DNA of 38,859 bases from Davidsoniella eucalypti (Eukaryota > Ascomycota > Sordariomycetes > Microascales > Ceratocystidaceae), in the NCBI GenBank assembly GCA_004009845.1, contig RMBW01000229.1:1-38859 (forward strand), given 5' to 3'. Every line of letters starts with the position of its first letter. Position 1 is the first letter of the stretch. Below are positions 1 to 10,647 of this stretch, one piece after another. The translations under genes were made by a program, and so were the position numbers. The notes under the pieces are model-generated. The model had not been told where the DNA came from and made no database searches. It saw nothing but the letters and a program-made list of their open reading frames with translations.

Positions 1-995
1 AAAATACTTGATACACTTGATGTTCCTAAAATTCTATTTGATATAAGCCATCTCTAAACTCAAAGTAGGTTGACTTCTCTCAATCCCTCATCCTTCAATT
101 TCAATCATAACAACACCACGGCTTGCGAAAATATTTCTTAGGTCATTTGATCATGATGATTTATAAACCGGGGGCAAACTAAACAGACACTCCTGCACAG
201 AACAAATGAACAAAGTACAGAATCATTACGTATTGGTAATAAAATGAGAAAGGGGCCATCTTGTCACAGCTAACCAAAAGATCTCTTGATATCGGTAATA
301 ACAGTTCAGCTTGTTTTAGCTAAGAGCTTTGGATCCTTTCTCTTTTTCATGTTAAAAAAAGAGTTTAAGTCTACTTGGGAAAAAAAGATCAATATATTCA
401 AGTACCGCAATTGACTAGATAGAACAAGTATATTCTACAAGCGGGATTCAAATAGATCATAAGTTTCTAATCTGAGTACTAATTAGTATAAATGTCTCTG
501 GAATTTTCTATATTGTCATCATGGTTATGCCGTTCATTGACACGAACTAGATGAGGCAGTGGAAAGCAATCTAGTAGAAACTTTGATTGAATACCGATGA
601 AGGAGAAGGGCTAATATCTGTTGGAATACGGCGGGAATAGGTCCCTATTTATAGCCGTTTATCTGACTAGGTAAATACCTAGACAAATACCAACTGGGCC
701 TTAGCCCGTGACATTCATCAGGGTTGGGTCTTCACACCGAGCTTGCTCACCGCTACGGTCGTGTGTATTTATCAAAGTTGAAACAATAATTCCTCATCAC
801 CAAATTATCACCCTTCGGTCTTATCACTATCCTAATAATTCTATATGGAAATTGAGGTAAACTTGGTATCAAGAACAATGCAACCTCATTTATTACTTAA
901 ACCATTATTGAGTAACTGTATAATAATGCTATCTACACGGTATTTTAGCAGTAACAGGTACGTCTGGGCCATGGACGGTTTGTCGACATGTTACC
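1..995. repeat. Subtelomeric repeat D, copy 1
   Basis: This non-coding block is repeated, with small indels and substitutions, at 10648-11657. Both copies carry the same solo LTR with the same target duplication, so the block was duplicated after that LTR inserted. It is cut at the left by the window edge. At the right it ends at TTACC, where the family-3 LTR begins; the other copy continues there without the LTR. I see no supported gene in 1-537 or 714-995. D lies inside the larger R repeat in its second copy, so this copy is probably the right part of another R unit upstream of the window. Confidence 0.85.
538..713 (-). mobile_element. Solo LTR, family 1b, with 5-bp target duplication
   Basis: On the minus strand this runs from TGTCACGGGC to CGTGTCA and matches the family-1 LTR along its length, including the TATAAATAGGG core on the minus strand. 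It is flanked by TTCAT at 533-537 and TTCAT at 714-718, a 5-bp duplication as expected for Ty3/Gypsy integrase. No internal sequence remains, so it arose by LTR-LTR recombination. It differs from the 179-bp family-1 LTRs mainly in the U3 dyad (CTAGGTA / TACCTAG), as does the LTR at 32216-32393; the two define subfamily 1b. Confidence 0.88.
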
Positions 996-1190
996 TGTGA
1001 CGATCTACGACGAGAACGAGGCTTGCAGAAGTAGAAGAGATATAGTATTTGACGAGGTTAAAGAAGATAGAGAGGGAAGAAAAGAACTAGACAAGAATAA
1101 GGAGGGGAGACGGCCTCCTTATATAGACAAAAGTAACGGCTGTGGTAGATACCACAGCCAACAAGATTGGGTCCTAGATCCTTTCAACTA
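996..1190 (-). mobile_element. 3' LTR of a third retroelement family (F3)
   Basis: On the minus strand a polypurine tract (G-run at 1191-1200) is followed by this block, which ends in GTCACA at 996. It carries a TATATAA box on the minus strand near 1118-1126 and a perfect 10-bp dyad at 1138-1159. A chromodomain-coding remnant lies just upstream on the same strand (1364-1497). The outer end is exact because the other copy of repeat D lacks the insertion. The inner end is uncertain by a few bases because the expected TG is not clear. Confidence 0.72.
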
Positions 1191-1363
1191 CCCCCCCCTC
1201 AATGTTCTAACTAACCTAAGATATATGAGCCCCCCTCCATGAGGCTGAGAAAAAGAAATGAAAATAAAAAAATTATTGATACAAATTGGAGGGACCAGAA
1301 AAACAATGAAAAATAACCAGATACCAAGAAGAAGAATAAGTGACAAATCACCTATGACTAAGT
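1191..1363 (-). other. Polypurine tract and 3' non-coding part of F3
   Basis: Read on the minus strand, this lies between the chromodomain stop codon (1364-1366) and the F3 LTR. It ends in a run of eight G next to the LTR, as expected for the plus-strand primer of an LTR element. A second purine-rich stretch lies near 1230-1239. I see no coding sequence here. Confidence 0.6.
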
Positions 1364-1497
1364 TCAATCCGAGCGACCATTCGCCTCTGCGAAGATTTTC
1401 CAAGCTAAGGTATCCTTAACGTGAATGAGGGGTTCCCAGGTAGCGTCTTCGTAACCTAACCACTTGACTAACGCCTGCTCTGCTCGTCGATTTTTAC
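1364..1497 (-). pseudogene. F3 pol C-terminus, chromodomain fragment
   Basis: The minus strand encodes the end of a chromodomain, with residues resembling EQALVKWLGYEDATWEP, a helix with DTLAWKIF, and a TGA stop at 1364-1366. The aromatic residues of the methyl-lysine pocket in VKW and TWEP are kept. The family-1 equivalent reads QALVKWSGYQDPTWEP, so this is a related but distinct chromovirus. The rest of pol is missing because the family-1 LTR of F1-A begins at 1498, inside this coding region. Confidence 0.8.
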
Positions 1498-1676
1498 TGT
1501 CAGGGGCTAAGGCCCAGTTGGTATTTGGCTAAGTAAGATACTTAGCCAGATAAACGGTTATAAATAGGGACCTATTCCCGCCGTATTCCAACAGATATTA
1601 GTCTTTCTCCTTCATCGGTATCAATCGAAGTCTTTACTCTAGATTGCTTGCCATTGCCTCTTCCTAGTTCGTGTCA
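1498..1676 (+). mobile_element. 5' LTR of F1-A (179 bp)
   Basis: The LTR runs from TGTCAGGGGC to CGTGTCA. It holds a short hairpin near the start (GGGC TAAG GCCC), a perfect 9-bp dyad at 1527-1547, a TATAAATA box at about 1559-1566, and ATCGGTATCAA at 1614-1624, the complement of the primer-binding site. If self-priming is right, transcription starts at or near 1614, about 50 bases after TATA, giving R-U5 of about 63 bases. Confidence 0.93.
1527..1547. promoter_or_regulatory. Perfect U3 dyad upstream of the TATA box
   Basis: GGCTAAGTA, three bases, then TACTTAGCC: two perfect 9-base arms, about 12 bases before the TATA box. It could be a binding site for a dimeric regulator, or a hairpin in the 3' end of the RNA, where U3 is also present. 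Other LTR families here keep a dyad in U3 but with a different sequence. Confidence 0.7.
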
Positions 1677-1678
1677 TT

Positions 1679-1689
1679 TTGATACCGAT
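1679..1689 (+). promoter_or_regulatory. Primer-binding site complementary to the element's own LTR
   Basis: TTGATACCGAT begins two bases after the LTR and is the exact reverse complement of ATCGGTATCAA at 1614-1624 within the LTR. It does not start with TGG as tRNA-primed sites do. In the Tf1/sushi chromoviruses the 5' end of the mRNA folds back on such a site and is cleaved to make the primer. That this element does so is inferred from position and complementarity. Confidence 0.78.
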
Positions 1690-1710
1690 CTACCATCGTT
1701 CTCGTTCTTC

Positions 1711-1829
1711 GCACCCTACTGTGCACCTTGTTCTCTCACGCTATTCGTGACCATCACTCTACTCGCACCCTACTGTGCACTCCATTCTCTCACGCTATTC
1801 GTGACCATCGTTCTCGCACCCTACTGTGC
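1711..1829 (+). repeat. Leader array of alternating small hairpins (family 1)
   Basis: Five short inverted repeats alternate: GCAC-CCTACT-GTGC at 1711, 1765 and 1816, and TCACG-CTATT-CGTGA at 1736 and 1790. They form a tandem repeat of about 54 bases between the primer site and gag. The same array is present in F1-B and F1-C. A role in RNA folding, dimerisation or packaging is inferred from the position. Confidence 0.65.
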
Positions 1830-1877
1830 CCTCACTTCGCTATCTCACTGACTAAACGCGTCCACCTTACTTGCACC

Positions 1878-3864
1878 ATGTTGCAACTTTTCCTCCTTCA
1901 CCTCTGGGCTGCCATCCTTGGAGCCCACCACGGCACCGCCGAAGGTCTCGCCCTCGCATTTCTCGCAATTGCCTTCACCCACTTCATGCTAGACATCACG
2001 CGCCGCTTCCTGCTGGCCTTCAAGCCGCGCCATGTCGTCACCCCCTTTCTCCACCAGAGACGCCTCTGGAAACACCAGGGCTGGTGCTATTTAGCCCTGT
2101 TCAAACGCTCTGAACGACCCCGTCTGGCCAAACTACTTGGCCCCTTTCCCGCAGGCCCTGCCATCCTCGCACACGCTGCCCACTTTCATGACCACCTGCA
2201 CTGTTTGTCCATCTCCACGGATATAATCGGCCACATTGTGCCCTGGTCAAAGCAGCCTCAGGTCCCCGCGCAGCGCCCAGATTCTCCTGTCACGATTTCT
2301 TAGCAACCCTCACATCCTCGGCTTCGGCGCGTCTTCCAGCAAAGACATCCCCATACGCACCAAGGAGAACACCCCTAAAGTCAAAATCGAAGCCCCTCGT
2401 CGCTCTCTAAGCGGTCACCCCCTGCCAGGCGCATACTCCGACGATACAGCAGGCGTCTTCGAAGTTCTGTCCGCCAAATACCAAGCTGCCCTCGATAAAG
2501 CCCAACTGGATCCAACCGAATGGATATCACCCACTGCGCCAAGATGGGACTTCCAGTTCCACCACAACTTCAAAGTCGCAGAGATCCAGATGGCCGCACT
2601 CCAGGGCATGGCAGAACGCTCAGCCCCCGAATTCAAGGACCCTGCACGCACTGCTGAAGTACTGGACAACCTAGGCCGAGACATCCTCGAGCTCCTCGGT
2701 GGCAAATACGAAGACCCAGCCAACGACAACTTAGTAGACCTCAACCAGCTCGACGACTTAGAGGACAGACTCAAACCTCTCAACCTACGTCTCGCCCCTA
2801 TCCGCGAACACGCCCCCACGCCTCCAGAGAAAAGGCTCACAACAACACCAGCATTCCCTCCTACAGCTCACGGGATCGCCTTACTACCCCCTCGCGACGA
2901 CCAGCTTGCCCGCCGCAAAGATGTTATCGACGCAGTCCGCAAGTTCGACGGCACCTTCGATTACGCCACCTGGAAGATGGAGCTTAACGAGAAATTTCTC
3001 GTGGACTCTTACCGCTTCTACTCAACCAGAGACCAGCTGGCGTACACGATGAACGCCCTGTCGACGGAGATCAAGGAACAAGTTCGCACCAAGTACCTCG
3101 AATGCCTCCCCATGAACACCGGCTTCCAGGCCTTCCTCTCTTACCTTGACTCGCGATACGACGACCCCGACCGAGCGAGACTTGCCAACCGCGAATTGCT
3201 GAAGCTCAAGCAAAGCCCTACCGAGACATTCGAATCCTTTACCAACCGTCTCTGCTCCCTGCGCGACAAAGCCCATTTCTACGACCATAACACTCTCCTC
3301 TCCGTCCTCCAAGAAGGCCTCCACCTGGACATGCAAGTGCACTTAGCCAACATGTTCCATATCAGACCACTAGACGAAATGATCTCACAGATGCGCCCAG
3401 TCGCCCGCATCAAGGAAAGCGCCCTCGCCAAAGCCAAGGCCATAAACTCCAACCACTGGCGTTCAAACCCCTCGCCGACACCATCTCGTACGCCCGCGCC
3501 CAAATCACAAACCTCCTCAACCGACAGGCCCTGCTATCACTGCCGCCAAACAGGCCACTACGCCTCCATGTGCCCTCTCACGCCCTGCCAGTACTGCAGC
3601 AGCCAAGCACATCCCTCAGGCACATGTCCTACGGCCGTATCCTGCTCTGCCTGCCAACGCAAGGGTCATACCGCTGCTAACTGCCGTTCCAAGTCGCGCA
3701 CCTCTCGCCCTTCGGTCAAGGCCAACGCCGTCAGCACAGCACCCTCTTTCTCCCTGGACGACGTCCGCGCCCTCATCAGCGAGCAGATGGCCACCACGCA
3801 GCCACGCGCCCAGGGAACCCCTACTAACAACACAGCGGATACAGGTGACCTCATGGATTTTTAG
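1878..3864 (+). pseudogene. gag: gag of F1-A, frameshifted
   Basis: This encodes the Gag precursor of family 1, almost identical to the intact 661-residue copies in F1-B and F1-C. An extra T near 2244 (GTGCCCTGG against GTGCCCGG in the other copies) shifts the frame after about 122 codons, so the start at 1878 and the rest, including three CCHC knuckles at the C-terminus, are in different frames. The start codon was chosen by alignment with the other copies. The 3' end keeps the frameshift heptamer and stop codon seen in all copies. Confidence 0.88.
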
Positions 3865-3890
3865 ATAGTCGGGATAAATCGCGCCCCGAC
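3855..3890 (+). promoter_or_regulatory. Candidate -1 ribosomal frameshift signal, F1-A
   Basis: The heptamer G GAT TTT (3855-3861) is followed directly by the gag stop TAG. Six bases later comes a perfect 6-bp stem, GTCGGG (3868-3873) with CCCGAC (3885-3890), closing an 11-base loop. Pol is in the -1 frame, and that frame is open from the heptamer through to the pol ATG at 3930. GGAUUUU is the known shift site of dianthoviruses. The family-2 element has the same arrangement with a covarying stem. Confidence 0.8.
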
Positions 3891-3929
3891 CAGGGGGGAT
3901 TAATCGGTGATAGAATAGTTGAAACTGAG

Positions 3930-6242
3930 ATGGGGGCTTTAGGAAATTATTTAGACATTCGTTTAGGTAGTTACGCCACAAAAGCCCTCGTCGACAGCGG
4001 ATGCCTTACCGTCGCCGTCATTCCCCCGCGTCTCCTCCACCTCGCCACCGCCACGCACCCTATCTCTGAGCGGGTCATTGTCCAAGTCACTACGCTGGAC
4101 AACCCCCCGCTCATCGACACCATCGCCGAACTCCCCCTGACCATCAACGGCCACACGGAAACCATTTGGGCCTACGTGGTTCCCGGCCAGTCCGAAGACA
4201 TAATTCTAGGACAAAGATGGTTAGTAAATAATGACGTTCGGCTCAGGCCCAGGACACAGGAGATTACGATCTTACCAGCAGAAGAGTTAACTGCTGAGGA
4301 ATTCTACAAGCTCTGTGGAAGTGCGGATAACCCGCATATTTATAGAGCTTCGCTAGAGAACATTAAGATCGCTCTTGCTCACAAGGAGAAATCCCGTCCT
4401 CACCTGCCGGATTGGTTAGAACCTGTTGCCTCGGCTTTCGATCCCAAATTAGCCACAACGCTGCCCCCGCATCGACCAGGGATCGACCTAGAGATTAAAC
4501 TGAAACCAGGTGCAACCGTTCCGACACAATCCCTCTACCCAGTAACTCGCGCAGAACTCCTAGTATTACAAAAGACCCTGGAAGGTCTCAAGCAGTCTCA
4601 GTTCATAGGACCAGCCAACTCCGAATATGGCTCGTCCGTACTGTTCGTCAATAAACCAGGAGGTGGCGTACGCTTTTGCATCGATTATCGTGGTGTCAAT
4701 GACGCCTCCATCAAAGATAAGTACCCCCTGCCACTTATGGGGGAAACACTCCAACGCATCGCCAGTTCCGAGTGGGTCTCGAAAGTCGACGTCATCTCCG
4801 CCTTCCACAGGATTCGCATAGCCCCAGGCTCCGAACACATAACAGCTTTTAGAACACCCCTGGGTGCCTTCCAGTGGAACGTCGTCCCTTTCGGCTTAAC
4901 CAACGCCCCTGCTGCCTTCCAGAGACGCATCAACGGAGTCCTCGACAAATGGCACGGTATCAGCTGCGACGCCTACATTGACGATGTATGCATCTATTCT
5001 AAGGGCTCGCTCCAGGACCATCGCAACCTCGTCCTGGAAATAGTCTCTGCCCTCGACAAAGCCGACCTCCAACTCGACATCAAGAAGTGCGAGTTCGCAG
5101 CCAAGGAGATCAAGTTCCTAGGCTTCCTAGTCGGCCCTGGTATCGGCATAAGGGCAGACCCCGAAAAGACTGAAGCCATTCGTAATTGGGAGCGCCCCTA
5201 CACACTAACCGAGCTCCGCCGCTTTATTGGTTTCATAAACTTCTATAGGGACTTCGTCCCGCGCATATCCGACACCCTTGCGCCATTAACCAACTTAACT
5301 AAAAAGGACACCCCCTTTGTTTGGTCCCCTGCCTGCGACCAGGCCTTCCACAGCATCAAGGATGCCTTCATCTCTCCTCCTCTACTAGCCCCCTACGACC
5401 CTGACAGGGAAACAATCCTCTCCGCGGACTCCTCAGGCTATGCTCTAGGCGCTGAACTCACCCAGCGCGGCCCTGACGGACATCACCACCCCATTGCCTT
5501 CCTATCTAGGAAACTCACGCCAGCAGAATCCAACTATCCCATTCACGATAAGGAAATGCTGGCTATCTACTGGTCCATTCGTCAATGGAGACACTTCCTA
5601 CTGGGTATACACTTCACGGTCTTCACCGACCATCGCAACCTGGAGTTCTTCAGAACCAAAAGGTCCCTAGCGGAAAGACAACGCCGCTGGGGATACGAAC
5701 TGTCGGACTTCTCCTTTGAACTTAAACACCGTCCTGGAACTGACCAAGTGATCCCCGACGCACTATCGCGCAGGGACCAGGACATGCCCAAGGATGCCAG
5801 TGACGACAGACTCATGAGTAGAGTACACCAACTCCTCGCCCCCGCAACAGTAGGAGACAACCTAGTAGTTGTCAACGCCCTTTGGTCCAACATCCCGGAC
5901 GCCGACGTTCCCTCAGACGACATAGCCACACAGTCCACTCTCCCCTCACCCTTCGGGGACGCCGACCTTACCTCACTATGGACACAAGCCCTGCAGACCA
6001 ATAATAGATGGTGGCTGGCACGATCCCTTGTCCTCGATGGCGCCAGATCATTCCCCTCAGCATGGGGCCTCCAATGGCAAATCAGCGAATGTTCCATCGA
6101 CGACAGAGGCCTCCTAGGTATTATTCGGCGGCGTTGCGGGCGGAAACGTGCATACATTTCAGTCTGGGCACCCTTGTCCCTATTTTCAAAACGGTTCAGA
6201 TCTAAACGGATCGGTGATTGGCCAAAATCTATTAATAAATAA
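3930..6242 (+). pseudogene. pol: pol of F1-A, truncated and fused to repeat R
   Basis: This encodes aspartic protease (DSG at residues 22-24), reverse transcriptase (catalytic D287 and the YIDD box at 349-352) and RNase H (D500 and following acidic residues). After about residue 729 the normal sequence, which would lead to the integrase, is replaced by 41 residues read from repeat R, many of them basic, and a stop. Integrase, GPY/F region and chromodomain are gone. The -1 frame is open upstream to the gag stop, so the true product would be Gag-Pol made by frameshifting; the ATG at 3930 is only the first methionine. Confidence 0.9.
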
Positions 6243-6552
6243 GAATTTATCTATGACTTTGCTTACTAATAAAAAAACATTTAAGTTTCAATTTTTTTGG
6301 TTTCAATTTTTTTTTAACGAATAATTTTCTGAAGTTTTTAAAGTTTTTTCTTTTAAAAAAAAACTTTTTTTAGGAATCAAAAAAATTAGAATTTTTTTAC
6401 TTTCGAGGTTTTTCCACAAATAACTTTCTAAAGTTTTTTTTTCTTGCAATTATTTTCACAAAATAATCTTTTGAAAATTTTAAATTCTTTTAGAAAATCC
6501 CTTTATTCAATTTATAGGGAGCAAAATATAATTCAATTTTGCTATCAATTTT

Positions 6553-6598
6553 ATTTATTTATTAATCTTGTTTAACAATAGAGCTATGACGATATCAC
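6553..6598 (-). repeat. Short retroposon-like tail inside R
   Basis: The minus strand reads GTCATAGCTCTAT, then AAGATTAATAAATAAATAAAA. This resembles the A-tailed insertions at 12968, 13705 and 13818 in the diverged R copy. It is present in the R copies at about 22.7 kb and 31.3 kb too. Short and degenerate, so assigned by similarity only. Confidence 0.4.
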
Positions 6599-9375
6599 TA
6601 AGAACGTGTTCGTGATATTTATAATTATAGATTATAATGTTTAGATCTACGGGGGAATTAGAAAGTTAATAATACTAACGAAGTATTTCATACTTTTGTG
6701 TAAAGTAGTAATGTGTATTCAGAATTCGTTAAAGCTTTGAGGTGTTTTTTTACAAATATGTCGAGCATAAACGTGACGTCTAGCTTCAGGGAGGAAACTA
6801 ACTAGCATGCCGTTTTTGAGTATTTTTTTTTCACTAAGCAGCACATAATATATGAACGGTTCTTTAAAAGAACCGCAGCAGAACTGCTAGTATTTGGACA
6901 CAAATAGGACTGCAATCAATTTACTGGATCAAACGCACTAGAAACGGCAAGTTATAAGTACACCAAGGGCAGGTCTACATACTCATTAAGCATTAAGGGT
7001 AAAGTACAAGAATTTGTATTAGTCAGATACAGCAAGATGTAGAAAATGTTACCAAATATGTCAAGTACTATCACAATAAACACTCAAGGCGATGTAGAAG
7101 AATATCCTAATTAAATATAAGATTGAAGACTTGGTTTAAAATAACATACTGACGGTAATTCTCCACAAAATGCATAGACATATTGATTAAATAAAGTAAT
7201 TCGTACTCATAGTATACTATATATCATTAGGATTTCTACGATACAAAGCAGGTATCTAGGTACGATAGAGAAATAGAGTCAATTAAATTTAAAAGGATAG
7301 AGAGCCAAGCAAGGTAATATAACAAGCTGATTTAATATATTACCGGGCATTACAGCACAATTGGCAGGACAGACACCCACTTGCTATATCTATCTATATG
7401 ATGATATTGAGTGCTATTGAAAAGGGAAATAAAATGAAAAGAATTCTAGAAAAAACGACAGTATATATAAGTATTACTATATATTTGAATTATGTTCTTT
7501 CGCTGTAAGTAGAATGACAAGACTAATATGGAACTTCAAATTACAAACAACTTTAGGTACTTATACCATTAGAATAGCATGACATTGGGTGCTTGGGATT
7601 TAGAGTTTACATGATTGATAAAACAACAAGAGAAGTAGTCGCAACTGGCACAGTTGGTATTTTAAAACCTACATAGTAATCACTTTCTATGGTATTTGCA
7701 GGATATATTGATCACAAAATGATTCCCGATTTATAATAAGTTGAGATGGTCGGCAAAACATAAGAGCAAAGACCAAGTTTGTCGAGAAAATGCTCTATAA
7801 ACATGTAAGAAGGACACTCGTAGTAAAATCAGGAATGATCAATGACTTACTGTAAGTTTTGTAGTTCTAACGGAATGTTGCATTTCAAGGGAAATGTAAT
7901 AAGGTAAGACATAAAGATTGGGCAAGAATATAGGAAATGGTAAACTATCAAAGATTGTAGACCCCAAATACTAGCAATAGTTTGTTAGAAAATGGTTAAT
8001 AAATACTGGGTTGTGTTATTGAGTATCGAGAGAAAATTACATTGGCTAATTAACAGAGAAAGAGTTATGAATGAGTCACAACTGCAAGCTAGGCGATTGG
8101 GAAATGATTGTATAATCAGTCACTGAAGTATAGTTCTCTACATAGTACAAATGTTGACTATTAAGTACATCAAAGAAATGAATGTGTTGTCGGCAAGTAA
8201 GGTATGACTATTCATTGAGTGACTCCAGCTCAGTAAGTATATGAATGTCAACCCTGCTGTAGCTATATATGTTAGATATAGCAAACGCAAGCTATGACTT
8301 GATGCACTTAGCAATAAAATAGCTTATAGTTGGTAAGTAATATATCATTGCTTGTTGTACCACAAGTTGTTAATATTGGAGTGAATAAAGTCCATTATTA
8401 TGATAAGTCAAGTGGTAAATTCATTAGTGCTGGTAGATTTCAACTATGTCAAGATATTCCAATATCATTGACCACTAAACATACCGAGTACACCAAGAAG
8501 AACTATGATGCACTAGCCATACTGTCTCTATAATTTCAAGCTTCCAATACAAGTTATCAGCTACATATGAAGCAAGGGTGTTCTATGTATGGAGTTCGAG
8601 ATCTATCCACTGTAGATCGGGCCATTATCACTCGACTAGATTCTAGAAATTACATGGTATTTCATCTGTTCAGACAATAGAGAAATCTTATTGTCAGAAA
8701 GAATATAATCATCATGATTACCTGGATCACAATGTGGAGATGGTGGCGAGTTGAAGTGGAATCATAATTATCAACTATAAAGAGAAATATGGGAAATATG
8801 GCAATCGAACTGTATCTTTTTTTTATGTCTCATGTTATTTGTATTGATATACCAAGTATCATATGACTAAAACTTGATATCTTCTACATGTTATGTATAA
8901 ATACTGTTGCTGTGGCGTGGAAGCTGAACTAATAAACGAAGATATGATTCTGGCATCAACTATGAAAGACGATACCAAGGAGAAGAAGGTTGCTTTTTTC
9001 TACAGTCGATAGGACAATTACACAACATATTCTGTGAAATGATGACTGTCTTTGAAGTTTATCTAGCTATGAATGAAAATTCCCAACTTTGTAAGCAGTT
9101 TCAACCCGAGTCTAGGTACAGTTGTCTACAATTGCCTAAGTCTTGAATGCCATATCCATGAGCTAAAGTCTTTGATGCAAAGGATACAGTAATAACAACG
9201 ATTACAAAGGTTTTCGAATGGCAAAAAAGTTATATAATGCATGCTGTCAATGCTATCTGTCAACTGCTTGCCTCGGCGATAGTAGAGAGCAAGACCGAAA
9301 TACTTATTTACCTTTTTCACATGGAAATCTGTAGATATATAACTCAAGTTGAACCTCATATAGACTAAGCGTTAG

Positions 9376-9802
9376 TGTTATGAAATAACACTCGCAGACT
9401 CTCCGCATGAGGCTTAGGGTTGATACACAGCCTCACCTTTCGACTCCGGTGGCAACAATTCCTGCATTGAGGCTAGACTTGATACACAGCCAACACAGCA
9501 TTGCCTCGAACTTCTGTCCGTAGACCAGATCCTTCTGTTTTCTTCATCTCTCGGTTTAACATAAATATCTTGCTTGTTTCTTCCTTTCCTGTTCTCTTCT
9601 TTCCTTTCCCCTCCAAGCTTACAACTCTCTGTGTACCTGACCTCCTAGTGCAACCTCCTCTTCTTGTTCCTGTTCTTGTTCTTATCTTTGCTCCTGCTCC
9701 TGTCCTGATCTAGTTCCACTTTACTTAATTTATTATTCTGTTTATTTCTGATATCCTGAAAACACCAAAAACATCATCGCGTGACTACTCGCCTAGTGAT
9801 CA
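9376..9802 (+). mobile_element. LTR-like block, subtelomeric (internal copy)
   Basis: It starts TGTTATGAAATAACA and ends GTGATCA, so it has TG...CA ends like an LTR, with a TTAACATAAATA promoter-like stretch near 9555-9575 and a pyrimidine-rich region with imperfect hexamers (TTCCTG, CTCCTG). A second copy at 23108-23693 sits next to the telomere. No flanking duplication is visible (GTTAG against CTTGT). Alternatives are a Copia-type LTR or a subtelomeric element defined only by its place. No protein is encoded. Confidence 0.45.
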
Positions 9803-10647
9803 CTTGTTCCCCTTTGAACTCCTGCCTGCCCGTCCATTACAGTTAGTCCTTCTCGTATGTTTTTAGTAACGTTAAGTATTTTGTTTCAGTGATAATTGAC
9901 GACTTACGTTTCATTGCAAGTGTCTAGAGACTATATAGACATTTGTTGAGCTTAACACGTATGTTCATCAGTTGTTGTTGTGTGGCTGTAGTTCACCTTA
10001 GAGCTCTATAATATTGTTTATTTCGCTTGTATATAGCTGCTCTATATGCCGGTATCACACATTATTGAAAGACAATACTGGAGAACATCAGAGCACATAT
10101 ATAATGATAGATAGAGTGATTAGGAATTGAGTTGATCTTGGAATTAACATATCACTGTAGTTGTATATACAATCCTCTTCTCTTGACTCCTCAGTTAAAA
10201 CAATAATATGGCCACCTTTATATAGAATACTATGCTACCTTGTATTGATGAATTTGCAAAGGTATATAACAGTGTGGCTTGAATCATAGAAGTTCGAAAG
10301 TTTCGTTTTGCATTTGATACAATATTGATGCTGTAATGTATACCAACAATATTAGTATCATTATGTATCAGAACCTTTCAGGCTATACCAATTGCAATAA
10401 TGTTGCCTTGAACATTAAGAGACACTATAGAGTAATACAACTTGTATTCACTATGCCAGTAGTCATAGCTAGCTATATACCCTACTATAAAATAATGTAT
10501 ATGGCCAGGTTTCTAGCAACTCTATGTTCTACTTAGTGATATCAGAAGGCCTCACTTTTATTATCGACACAATTTTGACACCAGACAGTGAAGTGAGTAT
10601 GTGACAAATATTTCGATCACTTGCCAAACTCTGCAATGATAATATCA
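9803..10647. other. AT-rich part of R without a gene
   Basis: This stretch between the LTR-like block and repeat D has no recognisable coding sequence, tRNA or repeat partner elsewhere in the window. In the copy next to the telomere, TTAGGG repeats replace it almost from its first base. Confidence 0.5.

Larger units (their letters stand above)
1498..6116 (+). mobile_element. F1-A: truncated family-1 chromovirus
   Basis: A Ty3/Gypsy element with 5' LTR, leader, gag and the first two thirds of pol. It stops at CCTA (6113-6116), where repeat R begins. The integrase, chromodomain, polypurine tract and 3' LTR are absent. It was inserted into the F3 pol remnant and starts exactly at the LTR terminus. 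Its body is nearly identical to F1-B and F1-C, so it is recent, and I see no RIP-like mutation load. It cannot move by itself because it lacks an integrase and a second LTR, and its gag has a frameshift. Confidence 0.92.

Noticed and set aside
1728..1877. Extension of family-1 gag upstream of its ATG into the leader
   Set aside because: The frame is open in F1-A but not in F1-B, where one base is missing near 18018. The hairpin repeat explains the openness.
8330..8533. 67-codon frame within R
   Set aside because: Isolated, AT-rich, no motif, and no support from other copies.
6240..9375. RIP as the cause of AT-richness in R
   Set aside because: The three R copies are nearly identical, without the mutual C-to-T differences that RIP would leave between duplicates, and the family-1 copies show no such load. 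Older RIP before the last duplication cannot be excluded.
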